64,000 bases of DNA, from NCBI GenBank assembly GCA_008973525.1, contig WACJ01000061.1, forward strand, positions 620,001 to 684,000. Reading direction: 5' to 3'. The stretch is from Stenopsyche tienmushanensis (Eukaryota > Arthropoda > Insecta > Trichoptera > Stenopsychidae). The translations under genes were made by a program, and so were the position numbers. Shown in pieces: positions 46,557 through 59,500 of the stretch; position 1 is the stretch's first letter, and each line of letters opens with the position of its first letter. The notes under the pieces were generated by a model that was given only the letters and a program-made list of their open reading frames with translations, did not search any database and had not been told where the DNA came from.

Positions 46557-48402
46557 TTAAGAAATCATCCAGCTATCTCAGCCTTGTCGTTTTTGGCTGA
46601 TTGCGATTTCCAGTAGCTTTTTAGCAGTAGCACGCGTTGAAACTTTCATTATTATTTTGGGTATTCGAACCAAGGCATCTTTTCATTAAACCATCAAATG
46701 ATAATTTTGATGATGCTTGTACAAATATAACGATCTTGTAGTTGCAAGTTTCTGCCATATTCACCAAGATTCTGCGCCTTCCAGACAGTTTGAATGCTGA
46801 GGGACTTCATCAGTCCAGGGCAGTGGTCTAAATAGCATTTCTCATATTTTCCATTGGGTCAGGATGTCGGTGGATAATTAAGCCATAATAATAAAAAACA
46901 AATTAAATCAATTTATTAGTCAGCTGTTCGATTTTCATAGCACTTCGTACAGAGCTCTTTCTTTTTGCGCCCTTACTATCCACTTGTATATTCGTCTTTT
47001 TTTTAAAAATCTGTGTTAACATTTTTTGACTTAATTTGCTCCCTTACTAGAACAAAGATAAGAAAAGTCCCCAACAGGAACCTCTGGCCTGCAAACAAAA
47101 GCAGGTATAGGGGCAAGCTTGCGACCGCAGCGGTCTCAGAGCCGTTGGGGCGCAATCTGAACCGAATGATTGCTTCGAGCGCATTTCGCGAATTAACTTT
47201 TAAGCGTTGAAACAATCTCTATTTTAATAAAATAATTTTTTTGACGTGATAAATTAAGATGACGTAAATTTATTTAGACTTTTCGATGTTTTCGATGAAT
47301 CTCAGTTGAGAACCGCTGATATAAATCTTAGTTTTTACATCCGGTTGATAGAGTAGTACTTCTGCAAGTAGTACAATTTTTGTCTATGAGTCGCAAGGGC
47401 ATAACTTATAGCAAGAGGGGCGTAAACTTTATGGGGCCACGAAGAAAGGGCCCTCGGGTCGAACCCAGTTTCTTAGGCAAAATGAAATAGATATATGTAT
47501 TTTTCGCATTGAAAAAAATTAGATGTCCTTATTTTAAAGCTAATCCCATTTCAAAGATCAACGTTTTGGTTTTTTTTTTCCTTATAAAAGATATGATTTC
47601 TTATTAGCTCAAAGTACAAATGATTTTCGATTTCATTAGGGGTTGTGGCCGAGCAACCCACTTGCCAATGTGATGTTATTTTCATGTTGCCTTGTTGGCA
47701 TCGCGTTTTTCATTCGATAAAAGTTGTGCACCACTGCGACCTACAGCGATAATTTTTGTCTTTATAAATGCATCGTCCGATTGCATCTCACTTTTATCAG
47801 ACCTTCAGTTGAGGTCAATCGTTTGAGCATTTGTCGACGATCAATTTGTATCAGCGTATGATTCATCGGGATTGTTGATCGCAATACTCGTCCGCTAATC
47901 AGTGTTTCCGACGCAATGTTTTTCGCATTTCGATAAGATTTTAAAGAATCATGACCTTAATTTTAGCGCACAACTAACGAGTACAAAGCGTAATGTAATA
48001 GAAACTTTACACTTTTGTCAGTATTTATACATCGCGATTGTGAGTGAAAAATACTGTATGTCATCTGTCGCAACAGTTTTTCCCAACGTTTTCTTTGATT
48101 TGTATTTAATGTTGTCTTTCATAATGTGGCGAACGGTTTTTTTAATTTATTAATTAAATAGTTGATTTGTTAGAGAATAATTTGAAACGATAGAATAAAG
48201 TGATTTAATATTTCTATAATTTCTATCAATATTTTTTTTAATAATATCAGGATATTTTAATTGATCCTATTATTAGAATCACATCTAACTGCTATACAGA
48301 TTAAGAATGAGCAAAAAATGTTAAAAATAATATTAATTTAATGTAATCCTAATCTTTATTGCCAAATATACTGTTACAATATATTTTAACAATAAAAAAC
48401 TT

Positions 48403-48425
48403 GTGTTAGTCGATATGACTAACAC
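48403..48425. repeat. GTTAGTC...GACTAAC dyad, copy 1
   Basis: Perfect inverted repeat with 9-bp arms GTGTTAGTC / GACTAACAC around GATAT. Related dyads occur at 54400-54422 and 57306-57326. Function unknown. Confidence 0.8.
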
Positions 48426-49469
48426 GACAGAATTATGGTATAAAATGCTGCAATTGAAATTGATGCAATAGTGATCGTTGTTTTCAGTCTTTTTCTAGTT
48501 TCACAATCAATGATATATCGTCGCTTAGCTTCCAGAGGGTTAAAATTATATAATTTTGTATTTGATGATTAGAAGATTGTATCGGATGTAAAGGTGCGGC
48601 AGCATGCTCCGTACTGAATTACATATTTCTTTATCTGTCATTTCTAAAAACAGTGGTTCATAATGACGGTGGCTTTTAGCATAATGGGTCACTTTCAGCC
48701 CTCGCCCCAGCATTTGGGCAGCACTGGCGCGCGTTGTTTTGGCTTTTATCGCATATCTCCGCGAAGCGAGCTGAGATTGCCTCGTTAAAAGTTTTTTGGA
48801 GATATCACCCAAAGTTGAGGAAGAATGCTCCATTACACCAAAATGTACGTACGCAAATATGTGCTTGCTCGCGTTCCTTCGAGCGCAATGTTTTCCCATT
48901 TTCCTCCTTTTTTCAACTGCGCCAACTTATTTTTGCGCTCCCCCCAAGGACGAAGGAATTCGTCCCCCGATAAAAAAAATAAATAAACAGATTTGCGGCC
49001 TTTTGGACATTTTTTTGCGCAATTTATCGTGATATCGGTCGCGTTTGTCGGATTGAATTCATTTAATTTAGACGTGCGGATTTGAAAGGTCTATTCGATC
49101 GCATCCGCACAAAAACAGATTTAATTGGCAGCCTTCGCAAACAAATTTTTGTTAACATTCGGTTATACTCACGTCCTGATCGTTTTGGATATCGACGAGG
49201 GTGGCAAAACGCCTCCGGGTAAGCTCCCCTGTTCTTCCGGTTCGATGGCGCTCTGCGCAGTAGTAACCAAACTTTATCTTCAGAAGTTGGGACCCCATTT
49301 AACGTGTATATTTTTTTGCATCGAACAGAAATGCATGCGACTATTTTTTATATATTAGTTACAATCTTATTCTATTTAGCCCGTTGATGAGGAATCCCGC
49401 ATATGCTGCAAATGGACTCAAAGAATTTTATTTATTTAAGAAAAGATAAAAATACAAAAATAGATTAAC

Positions 49470-49990
49470 AAAACACGTTGATGATCGCGTGAGTCTCCAT
49501 TTTCGTACAATACCATCAATGTGACTGATAAAATTCCTTTCTGCTGAGACACGGACTTAAACTCGCAAAATTCCCGATTTCCCGATAAATTATTTATTTC
49601 TGTCGCTGCAGATGAATACTTATATACTATAATACTTTGATGTGATTCGTAATTATATTACGAAGGAATAAAAAAAATCTGAACCCCGTATCTATTATAT
49701 TTCATATCGATATTCCCATTATTAGAGTCGAGGTGTAGTAAATACATCACCGGTAGGAAAAAGTTAATATAACAATTTGAAAAACATATATGTACTGTAT
49801 ATATGTATACATAGATTAGACAGTTACTGCCCCTAGGCATCGCCTAAATTCCCCAATTAGTAGTTACGCCACTGTTTCAAAGCGTCCAGATTTCGGCGGG
49901 AATGTCTCGATTTAGTAGCCTTCAACGTGCTGGTTTAGGTATACGATTTCTGTTAGATAAAAATTTCAATCCAGAATTTTTCGGGATTAC
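49470..49990 (+). repeat. hAT family copy, truncated at both ends
   Basis: Contains the family core from GATCGCGTGAGTCTCC through CGGTAGG to TTTCGGCGGGAATGTCTCG and TTTTTCGGGATTAC. Both TAGGG termini are missing. Confidence 0.8.
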
Positions 49991-50139
49991 TTTTACTGCA
50001 GAAAAGTCCTAAAACATTCAAAACCTTTAATTTAACTGAACCCGCATAAAATATGTTAAGATATTTTTAGCGTAAAAGACGTCAATAATACTGATATTTC
50101 ACTTTTGATGTTTACATTTATTTAATATTACATGGCGGA

Positions 50140-50350
50140 GTTATCTGCATCTTTCTCTTTGACAATGACCCAAAGATACTCCATGAGGCTCAAATCAGGA
50201 TCGTTTTTGAAATAGTAAAATACTTCATTAAAATCTGAAATCAATGCTTAGGCATTCTTAATTTTGTACGATTTTTCTTTCAGTAGTTTTCCACAGAAAT
50301 TAATTATAGTTCTAACATCTATCTTCTTGTGTTTATGTTTTTCTTATGCT
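50140..50350 (-). mobile_element. Tc1-like transposase scrap
   Basis: The minus strand reads NDPDLSLMEYLWVIVKEKDA, resembling the third catalytic block of Tc1 transposases (SPDLNPIENLW...LK). Only this motif is convincing. Confidence 0.4.
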
Positions 50351-52418
50351 GCCAGACGTATTATTAATCGATCATTTAGAAAAAAAGCACATGTTATACC
50401 TGTCTAGATATAGGAATACACCCACCTATTAAAATGCTTTCCGTGTGATAATTAATAGAAAAGTGACTTCAATATACTGACTTAAAGATGACACAAGTCA
50501 CTGTGTTAAGAAGAAAGAAATGCGTTTATTGAAAGGGTTTTAAACTCCTATAATATACCAATAAAGTGTATTTCTATTTAAAATGAATTTGATACGCAAT
50601 CGAAGATATTTTTTGCAAAATATTGATGACTACTGTCATCCCTACATCTCTCTTTGTAATTCTCCAATTTTTCGTTTATTTCCTTTGAGTATGCCCTCTT
50701 CAAAGGGAGCTGTATCATTTTAATGACTGACAATTTGTAGACTTAGTCGTCGGTATTTCCTTTTTTTTAGATGATTTGCGAGGCACCTTCCTTGTCCTTT
50801 CATCGTCTGCTTCCGATGATCGTTATAACATACTCCGTTTGCAAATTATGAAACATCCATGCATAACATTTATATGAAAATTCTGGTTATATAAATTAGT
50901 GATGGCGTCATGTATGTCATGAATATTTTTCATGCTGGATTTATCCTTTTTTTGTATCGCTTTTCATCTCTCATTTGTCAGATTGTGCTTAAAATCGCAC
51001 ATTCGGAATTGTGTGAGATAACGATCGATGTCTATCATTGATTAAAAATTTCATGGTCAAGAGAAAATGTCGATGCCATGGCCATGAATATAAATCATAA
51101 AATGTCGACAACACTTACTTTATTATATGATTCGCTCGACAGGTTTTTTTCTCTCCAATCGCAGAATGTGTGCTGAAAAAATAAAGCAATACAAATATTT
51201 AATTAAAAGCCTTTGTATCGAGAGCCGTATGAAATATTTTTCTCTTAATGAACTCAATTTCCTTCAGAATTTCCATATTTAATTTCTTCCTGTGAAATGT
51301 ATTTTTACATTCCATCGCTGCTGAAAATTATACAAGCGGAAGCACTAATTTGATTTTGCTGCCCGGAGTAATTATAAGGTTTTAGGTTTAAATATTAATA
51401 GGCGAGCCATAAAGTTTCTAGTTATTTTAGCAAATCCAGCTTAGGATGACCATTAAAACATTAACAAGCCGCCGTGACAGTTGGCAGTTAGCTGGGAAAT
51501 GAAGTTATCGCTCATTATCTGCGAAATTTTTGTTAATAGCGACCTGCTCGTAAAATAAATAATAAGGAGATTGGAACATTGCCTCATTATGCTATTTATA
51601 TTTGAAGGCTTTCCGCTGCAGACTTGATGTGTGCCGATCTCGAGTAATGCTATTTAAAAAAAGACCGTCACCGAAAACACCGATGACATCTCTCTTTCGT
51701 TTCATATTAAAAATACCAATCCAGGATCTTTTATGATGTTTTCGATTGAAGCTACGGAGGTCATGAAATGAATTTAAGATGAAATCTCAATCATAACATG
51801 TTTTATTTGATTTTTGTAACCAGACAATTATAAATGAGACGAAATTACTCTTCTGAATCTTTATGCTCTGATATAAAATCATAATCAGCTTTAGGCAGGC
51901 GCAGCGGTCCCAAATTATGGCCCGATTGGGTCTTCACATTTTCATAATAACTCGTTGTTCTAAATCATTGCAACTTTGCCTATTGACAAATTGCGATGAA
52001 ATTACAAAACATATGTTATTGTAGTTTTGTTTAGTTATCTCTCCATTTTGCTGCCTTCGCTGTTGCGACAGTTTCCGACTATCATTTTATTCGATCGCGA
52101 AGACCGCACCGAAGGTGTCATTCGAAGCACGCGGGCGCTCCGTATCATTGTCCTTGACGACGATCCCGGCGCTGATGAACGGCGGTTAGACTCCTTTCGA
52201 TAGGCGATCCGTCAAAAAGGAGAGCTTCAAAAATGGAAAAGGAAGACAATTAATAGATTGTACTATTTAGTATATCATTTTAGTACCCTTTTTGATACTG
52301 ACGAAAATCTCGAGGCATACAAGGTATTCGCGGACCAAAAGTACGCATTCAGCTTTTAAACTTCTACTCTATTCTAAACAAACAGATTCTACGGCTCTTC
52401 CGGCGAATGCAGTCTTAA

Positions 52419-52805
52419 CTCTTTGGGTAGTGAGCTAATTTAAAATCTTCATAGTCTTAGATGCTATATTTGCTTGTCCGCCACTTATCATCCGCACAAA
52501 TTCACTTATCTAATCAGGATCGCAACAGCGCATATGGAGCTTATATTTAACACTCTCGTCACTATATTTAAACACTGTCGATAGCATAAAATATTCGGTC
52601 ATTTCTTTGCGTAAACATAAGCAATACACTTGAAATCGATTCATTATATCATTTATACATCATTATTAGTCGATACAATTGGGTTAACGATCTATACAAT
52701 TGTGCGATGTACGCAGGAAGCTCTCCGTCTCTGTCTCCCGATCTGTACTATGTTCTCTATCCGCGCTTAACGTACAAGAATGCTCTTTCTGAATCACTTG
52801 AATTC
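52419..52805 (+). repeat. piggyBac-type MITE family A copy
   Basis: TTAA (52415-52418) followed by CTCTTTGGGTAGTGAGC and the full run of family blocks, fading after GAATCACTTGAATTCG. The right TTAA is lost. Confidence 0.82.
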
Positions 52806-54399
52806 GCTCGCAAATACGCGATCATCCCCCCCATACAGATTAACAACAAAATATAATGCCAGCTTTGAAACGACTGAACTGTAAATGGCGACATATTTTG
52901 GTCCACGCGTCAAAATCATATTTTCTTTAGCTTTTCTGTAACTTCATTCACATTTTGGATTTTTTAGAACATTATGTGGAAATCAACTGATCAGTATGTG
53001 GTTATTGATGTAGTAAAAACATGCTTTATGTCAAGTTTAGATTTTTGAGCTCACGAATAATACGCATTTGGAACTTGCCAACCAATGGCTCGTAAACTAT
53101 ATAATAAAAAAATGAAGGCTTCACTATCAAGGGTTGCTGTAATGAATTATAATTTGTATGTATGAAAATATCTGTTCCAATTTACGACTTACATGACAAT
53201 AACTATTGCAATTATCATCCATTGCTTACAGATTATTTTATCCAGTGTGTCACTAAAATATAACATGATGTTTCATACAACCCACGCGTTATTGAAATCT
53301 AAATAATATGATTATTTCGCGATAGTATTCGCGGTGCTATAATTATATATTATTCTTAAGATAACAAGCGATCCACTCGAACAACACATGGATGATGAAA
53401 TCTTGTGAAAATAGAATGATTCAGTTTACAGATAAGCGTCTTGTGATATTCGCCGAACAATGCATTCTTGAAATCATTCTATCGAATCGATTATACACGA
53501 AAAATATACTTTCAGCTGGACTTGGTAGCTAATCTCATTTAGCAATTTAATTTTTCCCGCGGTTACAATTGCGCGATTTTTTCCATACGGCGGTCATTCA
53601 ACCGCATTGATGTCCACAACATTTTCTTCGTTGTTAGAGATTTCAACACGTTCAGGGGGTCAACGGGTTTTAATGACGGTCGAGACTGGTAATGATAGAT
53701 TTGAGTGAATTGATACCGGCGAGTGTTATTGCTTTTGTTCCAAGTAGTCGTCGTGGTAAGACCGGGCCATGGCAACCGGCGGTTGATGGTCGCTCGACCA
53801 ATTGTGCGGTGTCAAACGAATAATGAATTTGCGACATGACGACCATCGCTTCTGTGTTCGTCCGAAATTACCACCGGCCTGTTGTTCGGATAACGTCAAC
53901 CGTGCTGCCATAACTGATTATAGTGCATCCAATTACACCGCTTCCAGAACGAATCAGTACCTAGACGAGTCCTGCGGGATCCGTTTTATATTTATTACGC
54001 AAATCCGGATTACCGATTAGGATCTGATGTAAGATACGAAGACTGTTGATAGTGATAGTTGAGTACCAAAGTATGGCTCCTCTTTGTTTCCAGCAAATGT
54101 AGATTGAATAGGAAGCTAGATCAAAAGAAGTTATTTAGCAATTTCATTCTCTATTCAGCTTTTCCGGTAATTTTCAACTGAGCTTGCCCTATAATCCACT
54201 TTTTGCCGTTCATGTCTAAAGAGAAGATAAAAAATGGGTTCCCGCTCACATAACTAATTCATTCAAATGGTCTACGTTATGCCATAAATATATAGCATTG
54301 AGCTTCGCGAACTAAAAATATCATATATGCATTGAAACTGGAATACTGGAAAACGCCATTAATTTATGTTGTTTATAGTCATTTAACGATATAAGGTTA

Positions 54400-54422
54400 A
54401 TGTTAGTCGAAATGACTAACAT
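54400..54422. repeat. GTTAGTC...GACTAAC dyad, copy 2
   Basis: Perfect 9-bp arms ATGTTAGTC / GACTAACAT around GAAAT. It lies 40 bp before the family A MITE at 54466. Confidence 0.8.
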
Positions 54423-54465
54423 GGCTTAAGTTTTTGTTCATCGTTTTAACAGCCGTATCTATTAA

Positions 54466-54765
54466 CCACTTAAAGAGCTAAGACACAGAGTTGTGCCCAA
54501 ATTTCAGTGTTTCAGAAAGAGCATTCTTACATATTGAGCTTGGAGACAGACAGAGACGGAGAGAGTATCTTGTGTACATCGTACAATTGTATAGATTGTT
54601 AACCCAGATTTATCAACTAATAATGATTTATAGTGTATTGTTTATGTTTACTTGAAGAAATGACCGAATATTGTGTGCTATCGACAGTGTTTATTTATTT
54701 ATGTACAAGCTTCATACACGCTGCGACGGTCCTGATAGATAAGTGGATTTGTACTGATGATAAGT
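54466..54765 (-). repeat. piggyBac-type MITE family A copy
   Basis: TTAA (54462-54465) then CCACTTAAAGAGCTAAGACA, the family's other terminus, and internal blocks in reverse order. Truncated before the CCCTTTGA end. Confidence 0.82.
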
Positions 54766-55819
54766 GCTCGATTTATATTCTTCTCGTGTTCGAAAACTAA
54801 ATATTTTTCGCTTATTATCTTATTCCAAACGAGACGGTTCATTTGCTGTTGTTCGATGAGTTATTTTTAATTTAATGAATTGATTGTGCATGATGCAGCA
54901 CCAAGGTCTATAGTTCAAATTTTATCTCAGTCTGTTGCATTATCAATAAATTACACGTTGTAAACAATGAAGATTTTAATCGACCGCCTAAAATTGTCCC
55001 GAGAATGGCGCACGAGGGAAAAGAAAGATTACTGCTGACTAAGGGACTTTTCGATTCGAGGAGAGATTGATTATTTTCTCAGCGGAAGGGTTCGACGGTC
55101 TGACGTCTTCCATCGGCGAACCGTCGGAGGCTGTATCGGTGGCTTCCATTGAATAATATGTATTCCATGAAAGCATCTCGCATAATGCGGTCATAAATTC
55201 AATAGCCTATTCGACACGAGCAGAAAAATGAAGGGAGCAATTCAGCGAGCGCATATTGCAGAAGGAATTCTTTGTCTGATGTTGCAACTCGCATAGAATC
55301 TGACGCAGAGTACTTTGTCGGAGTTAATATGGAAATTGTCTCTTGCAGGTCCGCATTGTGCTCGGCACACGGGTTTCAAGTTTACAAGTCATGACGTTTT
55401 CAATTGTCTAATCGTTTGCACTTTGTATTCGACTCTATATCTCAGTATGGGTTACCGTCGACGACCCACCGCCGAACACCTATTTCGGAAATTGCTTCTC
55501 TCCTGGAGGATATCCACCCTCGCTCAATTCAGACTGTTTCGTGTTTCAAACTTCTCTGGGTTGTTAATCAATTTAAAACTGAATTTAACGACCTCACTCA
55601 ATTACTTTACGTGTTTTTTTCTACGAGGCTTTGTCTCCTAATTTAGAATTACGTCCCGACCCTCTATTTGTTTTATGGTCTTCTAACTTTTTCAAATTGT
55701 AATTTATTCTATTTAAGATACGCAGTGGAATCGTTTTTGTCCATTATAGCGTTATTTTAAAAATAACCTGCGGCGAATTGTTTCTGGGCGAATTGCGCCT
55801 AAAATATTTCGCATTTTAA

Positions 55820-56190
55820 CCCTTTGACTAATGAGCTAATTTAAAATCATCATAAACTTAGGTGCTATATTTGTATGTCCGCCACTTATCATTCATATAA
55901 ATCCAGTTATCTATCAAGACCGTCGCAACGTGTATGACGCTTGTACATAAATAAATAAACACTGTCGATAGCGCACGATATTCGATCATTTCTTCGAGTA
56001 AATATGAACAATACACTTGAAATCGATTCATATATCATTTAAGTCAATAAATTTGGGTTAACAATCTATACAATCGTACGATGTACGCAAGATATTCTCT
56101 CCGTATCTGTTTCTCTCCAAACTCAACGCCCAAAACAATCTCCATCTATGTCTGTCTTCGAGCTCGAGATAAGAATGCTCTTTATGATTT
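55820..56190 (+). repeat. piggyBac-type MITE family A copy
   Basis: TTAA (55816-55819) then CCCTTTGACTAATGAGC and family blocks. The distal end is replaced by the family B insertion beginning at TTAA 56201-56204. Confidence 0.82.
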
Positions 56191-56204
56191 ACAATAATAA
56201 TTAA

Positions 56205-56750
56205 GCTGTTGAGGAGCATGGACATACATGTATGTCCGAATTCTCATGTCCCAGAAAGAGCACTCTTGCACATTGAAGCTCGGAGACAGACAGAGAAAGA
56301 GAGAAATTAACGTAGTTCGGGAGACTGAGACGGAGAGCATCCTCGCATGCATCGCATGATTTTATAGATCGTTAAGCCCAAATTTATCGACTTATAATGA
56401 TTTCGATTTTAAGTGTGTTATTTGTTTACGCAAAGAAATGACCGAATATTGTGTGTTATCGAGAGTGTTTGTTTATTTAACTGCTTGCCGTTCTTCGCTG
56501 CGTGTTGAATGAGTCTTTGTCCAATTATCATTTCCTTCTAAAGGAGGAGCAAATGAATCGATTTTTTGTGCATTGTTTATGCAAAGAAATGACATGATCT
56601 TGTATGATATCAAATGTTTATTTACAATTGACCCTGCCTCGAATTGAAGATTGTCTTACGTTGATAGGAGTTGACAGAAAGTAATCGGCGTAAAGCGATT
56701 ACTGACATCAACGAATTCATCGATTTTAAATTTGCTCGCTCCTCAAAAGG
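56205..56750 (+). repeat. piggyBac-type MITE family B, second copy
   Basis: Begins after TTAA (56201-56204) and is nearly identical to 46014-46556, including the 18-bp palindrome at 56220-56237. The right flank is TTAG instead of TTAA. It abuts the damaged end of a family A copy. Confidence 0.87.
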
Positions 56751-57048
56751 TTAGAATATCATTTAAAAATAGTGATAATTTCGCTTCTTCGTGCTATATT
56801 ACGATAAATGTTCATATTATCATTTTCATATCCACCCGAAGTTTATACAATCGTCTCGATAGAAATGGAATCATCTCATTTGATATTGGTACAGACGGCA
56901 TCTTCATGATGTATTCTAATTGGTGGCACTCTTTAAATTGGAAGAAATACGTAAATTGTTACAGCTCCCGGGAAGTTGTTGTTTAAATTATCAACGGAAT
57001 TATTTATGAAAAGCGAAAACAACATGTGCATTTATCAGTTGATTACAT

Positions 57049-57069
57049 TATATATATATATATATATAT
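57049..57069. repeat. (TA)n microsatellite
   Basis: Uninterrupted TA dinucleotides in the Mxd intron. Confidence 0.9.
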
Positions 57070-57305
57070 GGCTTACAAATGCTTGTTTGTAATTTTTTTT
57101 AAACGCTCATGCGATATAATGCTTAGATAATAGAAATTTATTGTTAGTTTTATTGTTGTTTGGTCACTGGATTGAGATTATGTGATTTTCTCGCCTAGAA
57201 TTATGTGGAGAATCGTATTTATTCTTGGGAGATTTATTTTTTGTTTTCATTTAACTAATTCAACGACGAAATAGCTTATCAAACAAAGAAATAAAATCAT
57301 TGTCT

Positions 57306-57326
57306 TGTTAGTCGAATCGACTAACA
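57306..57326. repeat. GTTAGTC...GACTAAC dyad, copy 3
   Basis: Arms TGTTAGTCG / CGACTAACA around AAT. The spacer differs in length from the other two copies while the arms are kept. Confidence 0.8.
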
Positions 57327-58658
57327 TCAGACATATATAATTGTTTTGTGAAATATTCACTGTTGTTGTTATATTATTGTTTTTACAATAGTCGAGGTTT
57401 TCATTGGTTGTATTAATAATTTGATTATATTTTTCTTTTCTTATCTGATTAATAACAAGTACGATAATATAAAAAAAAATTGTGTTGAGTAAATCTGGAA
57501 CTTAATTTGATAATCCGTTGCTTACTGTGCTAGGACAGTCACATTTCTCATTTTGATACATTTAACTTGTAGAAAAATGGACGCAGAGTAAACTGATGCT
57601 TTCCTCTGCATTTTTTGTATAGCATGTATGAAACAGGAGGGAAGATTAATCGATATAATTTTACAGCATATGTTTTCCATGCTCTCCAGCAATATTAACG
57701 GCTTAAATTAATAACACCCGACATTCATTTAAAAAATCAGTGAAAGATTCCAAGCATCGAGATACTTCAGATAGTTCCGCTTTCGGTTAATTTCACTCAT
57801 CGCCACATAAGCTTAATATGTGTCCCTTGCCGAGACTGACGCGTATAAATGGGCATCTTAACAAAATAAATCGTTTCAGCCATCATCACTTTGAAGATGC
57901 TGGGTTGAATTTACAAGCACATGAAATCATCCATTATGAGAGCTCTCGTAATCGAGAGAACAGAAACATGTGGTTTGTATCGTTCAAATTCAAAACGAAT
58001 AATTCGTCTCTTGTGTACAATGCCGCCAATTCATTGACCACATCTTGCGACCGGTCTTATTTTGGTGGCATAGACGACCGAGTTTTTATGATTGAATCCG
58101 TATGCGGAGTCGTCGTCGTGTTTTGACCGAGCGAGCGGTTCGAAATATGGTTAGTTTATGTTCGTTATCATAATTAAACTTGACCCCATCGGCGTGGATA
58201 TGGCAGCATGTGGAATGTTAAACAGCCTGTCAGCGGAGAGCCAAGTGCATATGTGCAGAGTGCACCTGTCGAGTGCGCACATTCACTTGCATTATGTGCA
58301 ATGATCGTTTGGCAGGCGAGTCGGGCTCGTATTGCACCCGAGTTGTGTGCAACGATATACTTGACAAAGATGCAATTACATCGGGCTCTGACATAATTGA
58401 ACAATTAGAGCAATACGACCACCGGCTCTTAATGAGACCCTCTTGACTTACAGCGAATCCGGCTCCTTTCGGGGGTGCCCTTATCCAGCATATATTATAC
58501 GTGGGGCGGTGTTTAATGGGCACACTGGGGAATAAAGCAAGCACCACAAATTCAAACTTTGATAATGCTCAAAATCTGCATGACAAATCTATTGAATAGA
58601 ATTATATCTAATAAGAATTTGTTTTTTTATTTTTATTAATTGCTTGCGGAAGTAAATA

Positions 58659-59328
58659 CACTCAAACTTTTTTTGTGCGTCTTTTTTTGTGCGATTTCAA
58701 AGTTATGCGGTTTTCTTTAAAGCAATTTTTTGCACTGTTTTAATCAAAATCTGCTGTCGTTGAATTACGACTACACCCCTTAAGGAGGTATTCTAGTCTA
58801 TATAACCCTCTATAGGTCCAAGGTTCCAAATAAGATCAAAAAATGATTGATGAACATAGTCGCTATTTTGTGAAAATATTTTTTTATGAGGTAGGAACTA
58901 TAGCGACATCTTAACTAATTAGGAATTATATTGTTGGAAAGAGAAAATCTACACAGAACAATTGACACATTGACACTGGATATACTATTTCTTCCGATGA
59001 AGAAAGCGATTTTGAGTCGTATTGAAAATCGCAACGAAAATTATCATATAGCAATGATAGTTTGTAATTAAATAATTAGTATTTCTCTAGTGGACATCAT
59101 TAAGATTTTACCAATGATGCAAGACATCCTTGTTACAAAAAATGTCATTTTTTAATTACCTTATTGTTTTCCTGAGTTTTTATTAACTTTTTTGTGCGAA
59201 TTTGGAGATATTTTATATAGCCGTTTCAAAGTTATGCGGTTTTTAAAATTCATGGCACACATCTTCACTTTTTCTATGTAAGTCATAGCTTTTTTTGTGC
59301 GATTTTCCGCACAAAAAAAGTTTAAATG
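58659..59328 (-). repeat. Tc1/mariner-type MITE, copy 2, with TA TSD
   Basis: Flanked by TA (58657-58658 and 59329-59330). The left end is CACTCAAACTTTTTTTGTGC and the right, read inward, is CATTTAAACTTTTTTTGTGC. Each end carries a second TTTTTTTGTGCGATTT motif just inside. It is the reverse-oriented relative of 1085-1694. No transposase frame. Confidence 0.85.
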
Positions 59329-59399
59329 TAATTAGAATGATTGCCAATCAATGAATATAATAGTTTCTTTATGAATCTTTGTGTTTTTTCGATACGAAA

Positions 59400-59500
59400 T
59401 CCAAAATACCCTATTGATTGACGTTTATCCGCAAAAGATTCATCGACGTCCACGCTGTGGCGCCATCCTGCTGAAACCAGACATCCCCCTCATCCATTTC
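59400..59500 (-). mobile_element. mariner/Tc-type transposase scrap
   Basis: The minus strand reads DVWFQQDGATAWTSMNLLR, the second catalytic-Asp block (WFQQDGATxHT) of a Tc3/mariner-like group. It adjoins the MITE ending at 59328 but need not belong to it. Confidence 0.6.

Noticed and set aside
47640..47720. GTTGTGGCCGAGC, resembling the 5' part of a tRNA-Leu/Ser
   Set aside because: No anticodon stem or T-arm follows at the right spacing.
55315..55650. Overlapping 108- and 80-codon plus-strand frames
   Set aside because: The start is not an ATG, no family is recognised, and there is no splice or poly(A) context.
57818..58126. 102-codon plus-strand ORF in the Mxd intron
   Set aside because: No recognisable motif; a chance frame in one of the less AT-rich intronic blocks is more likely.
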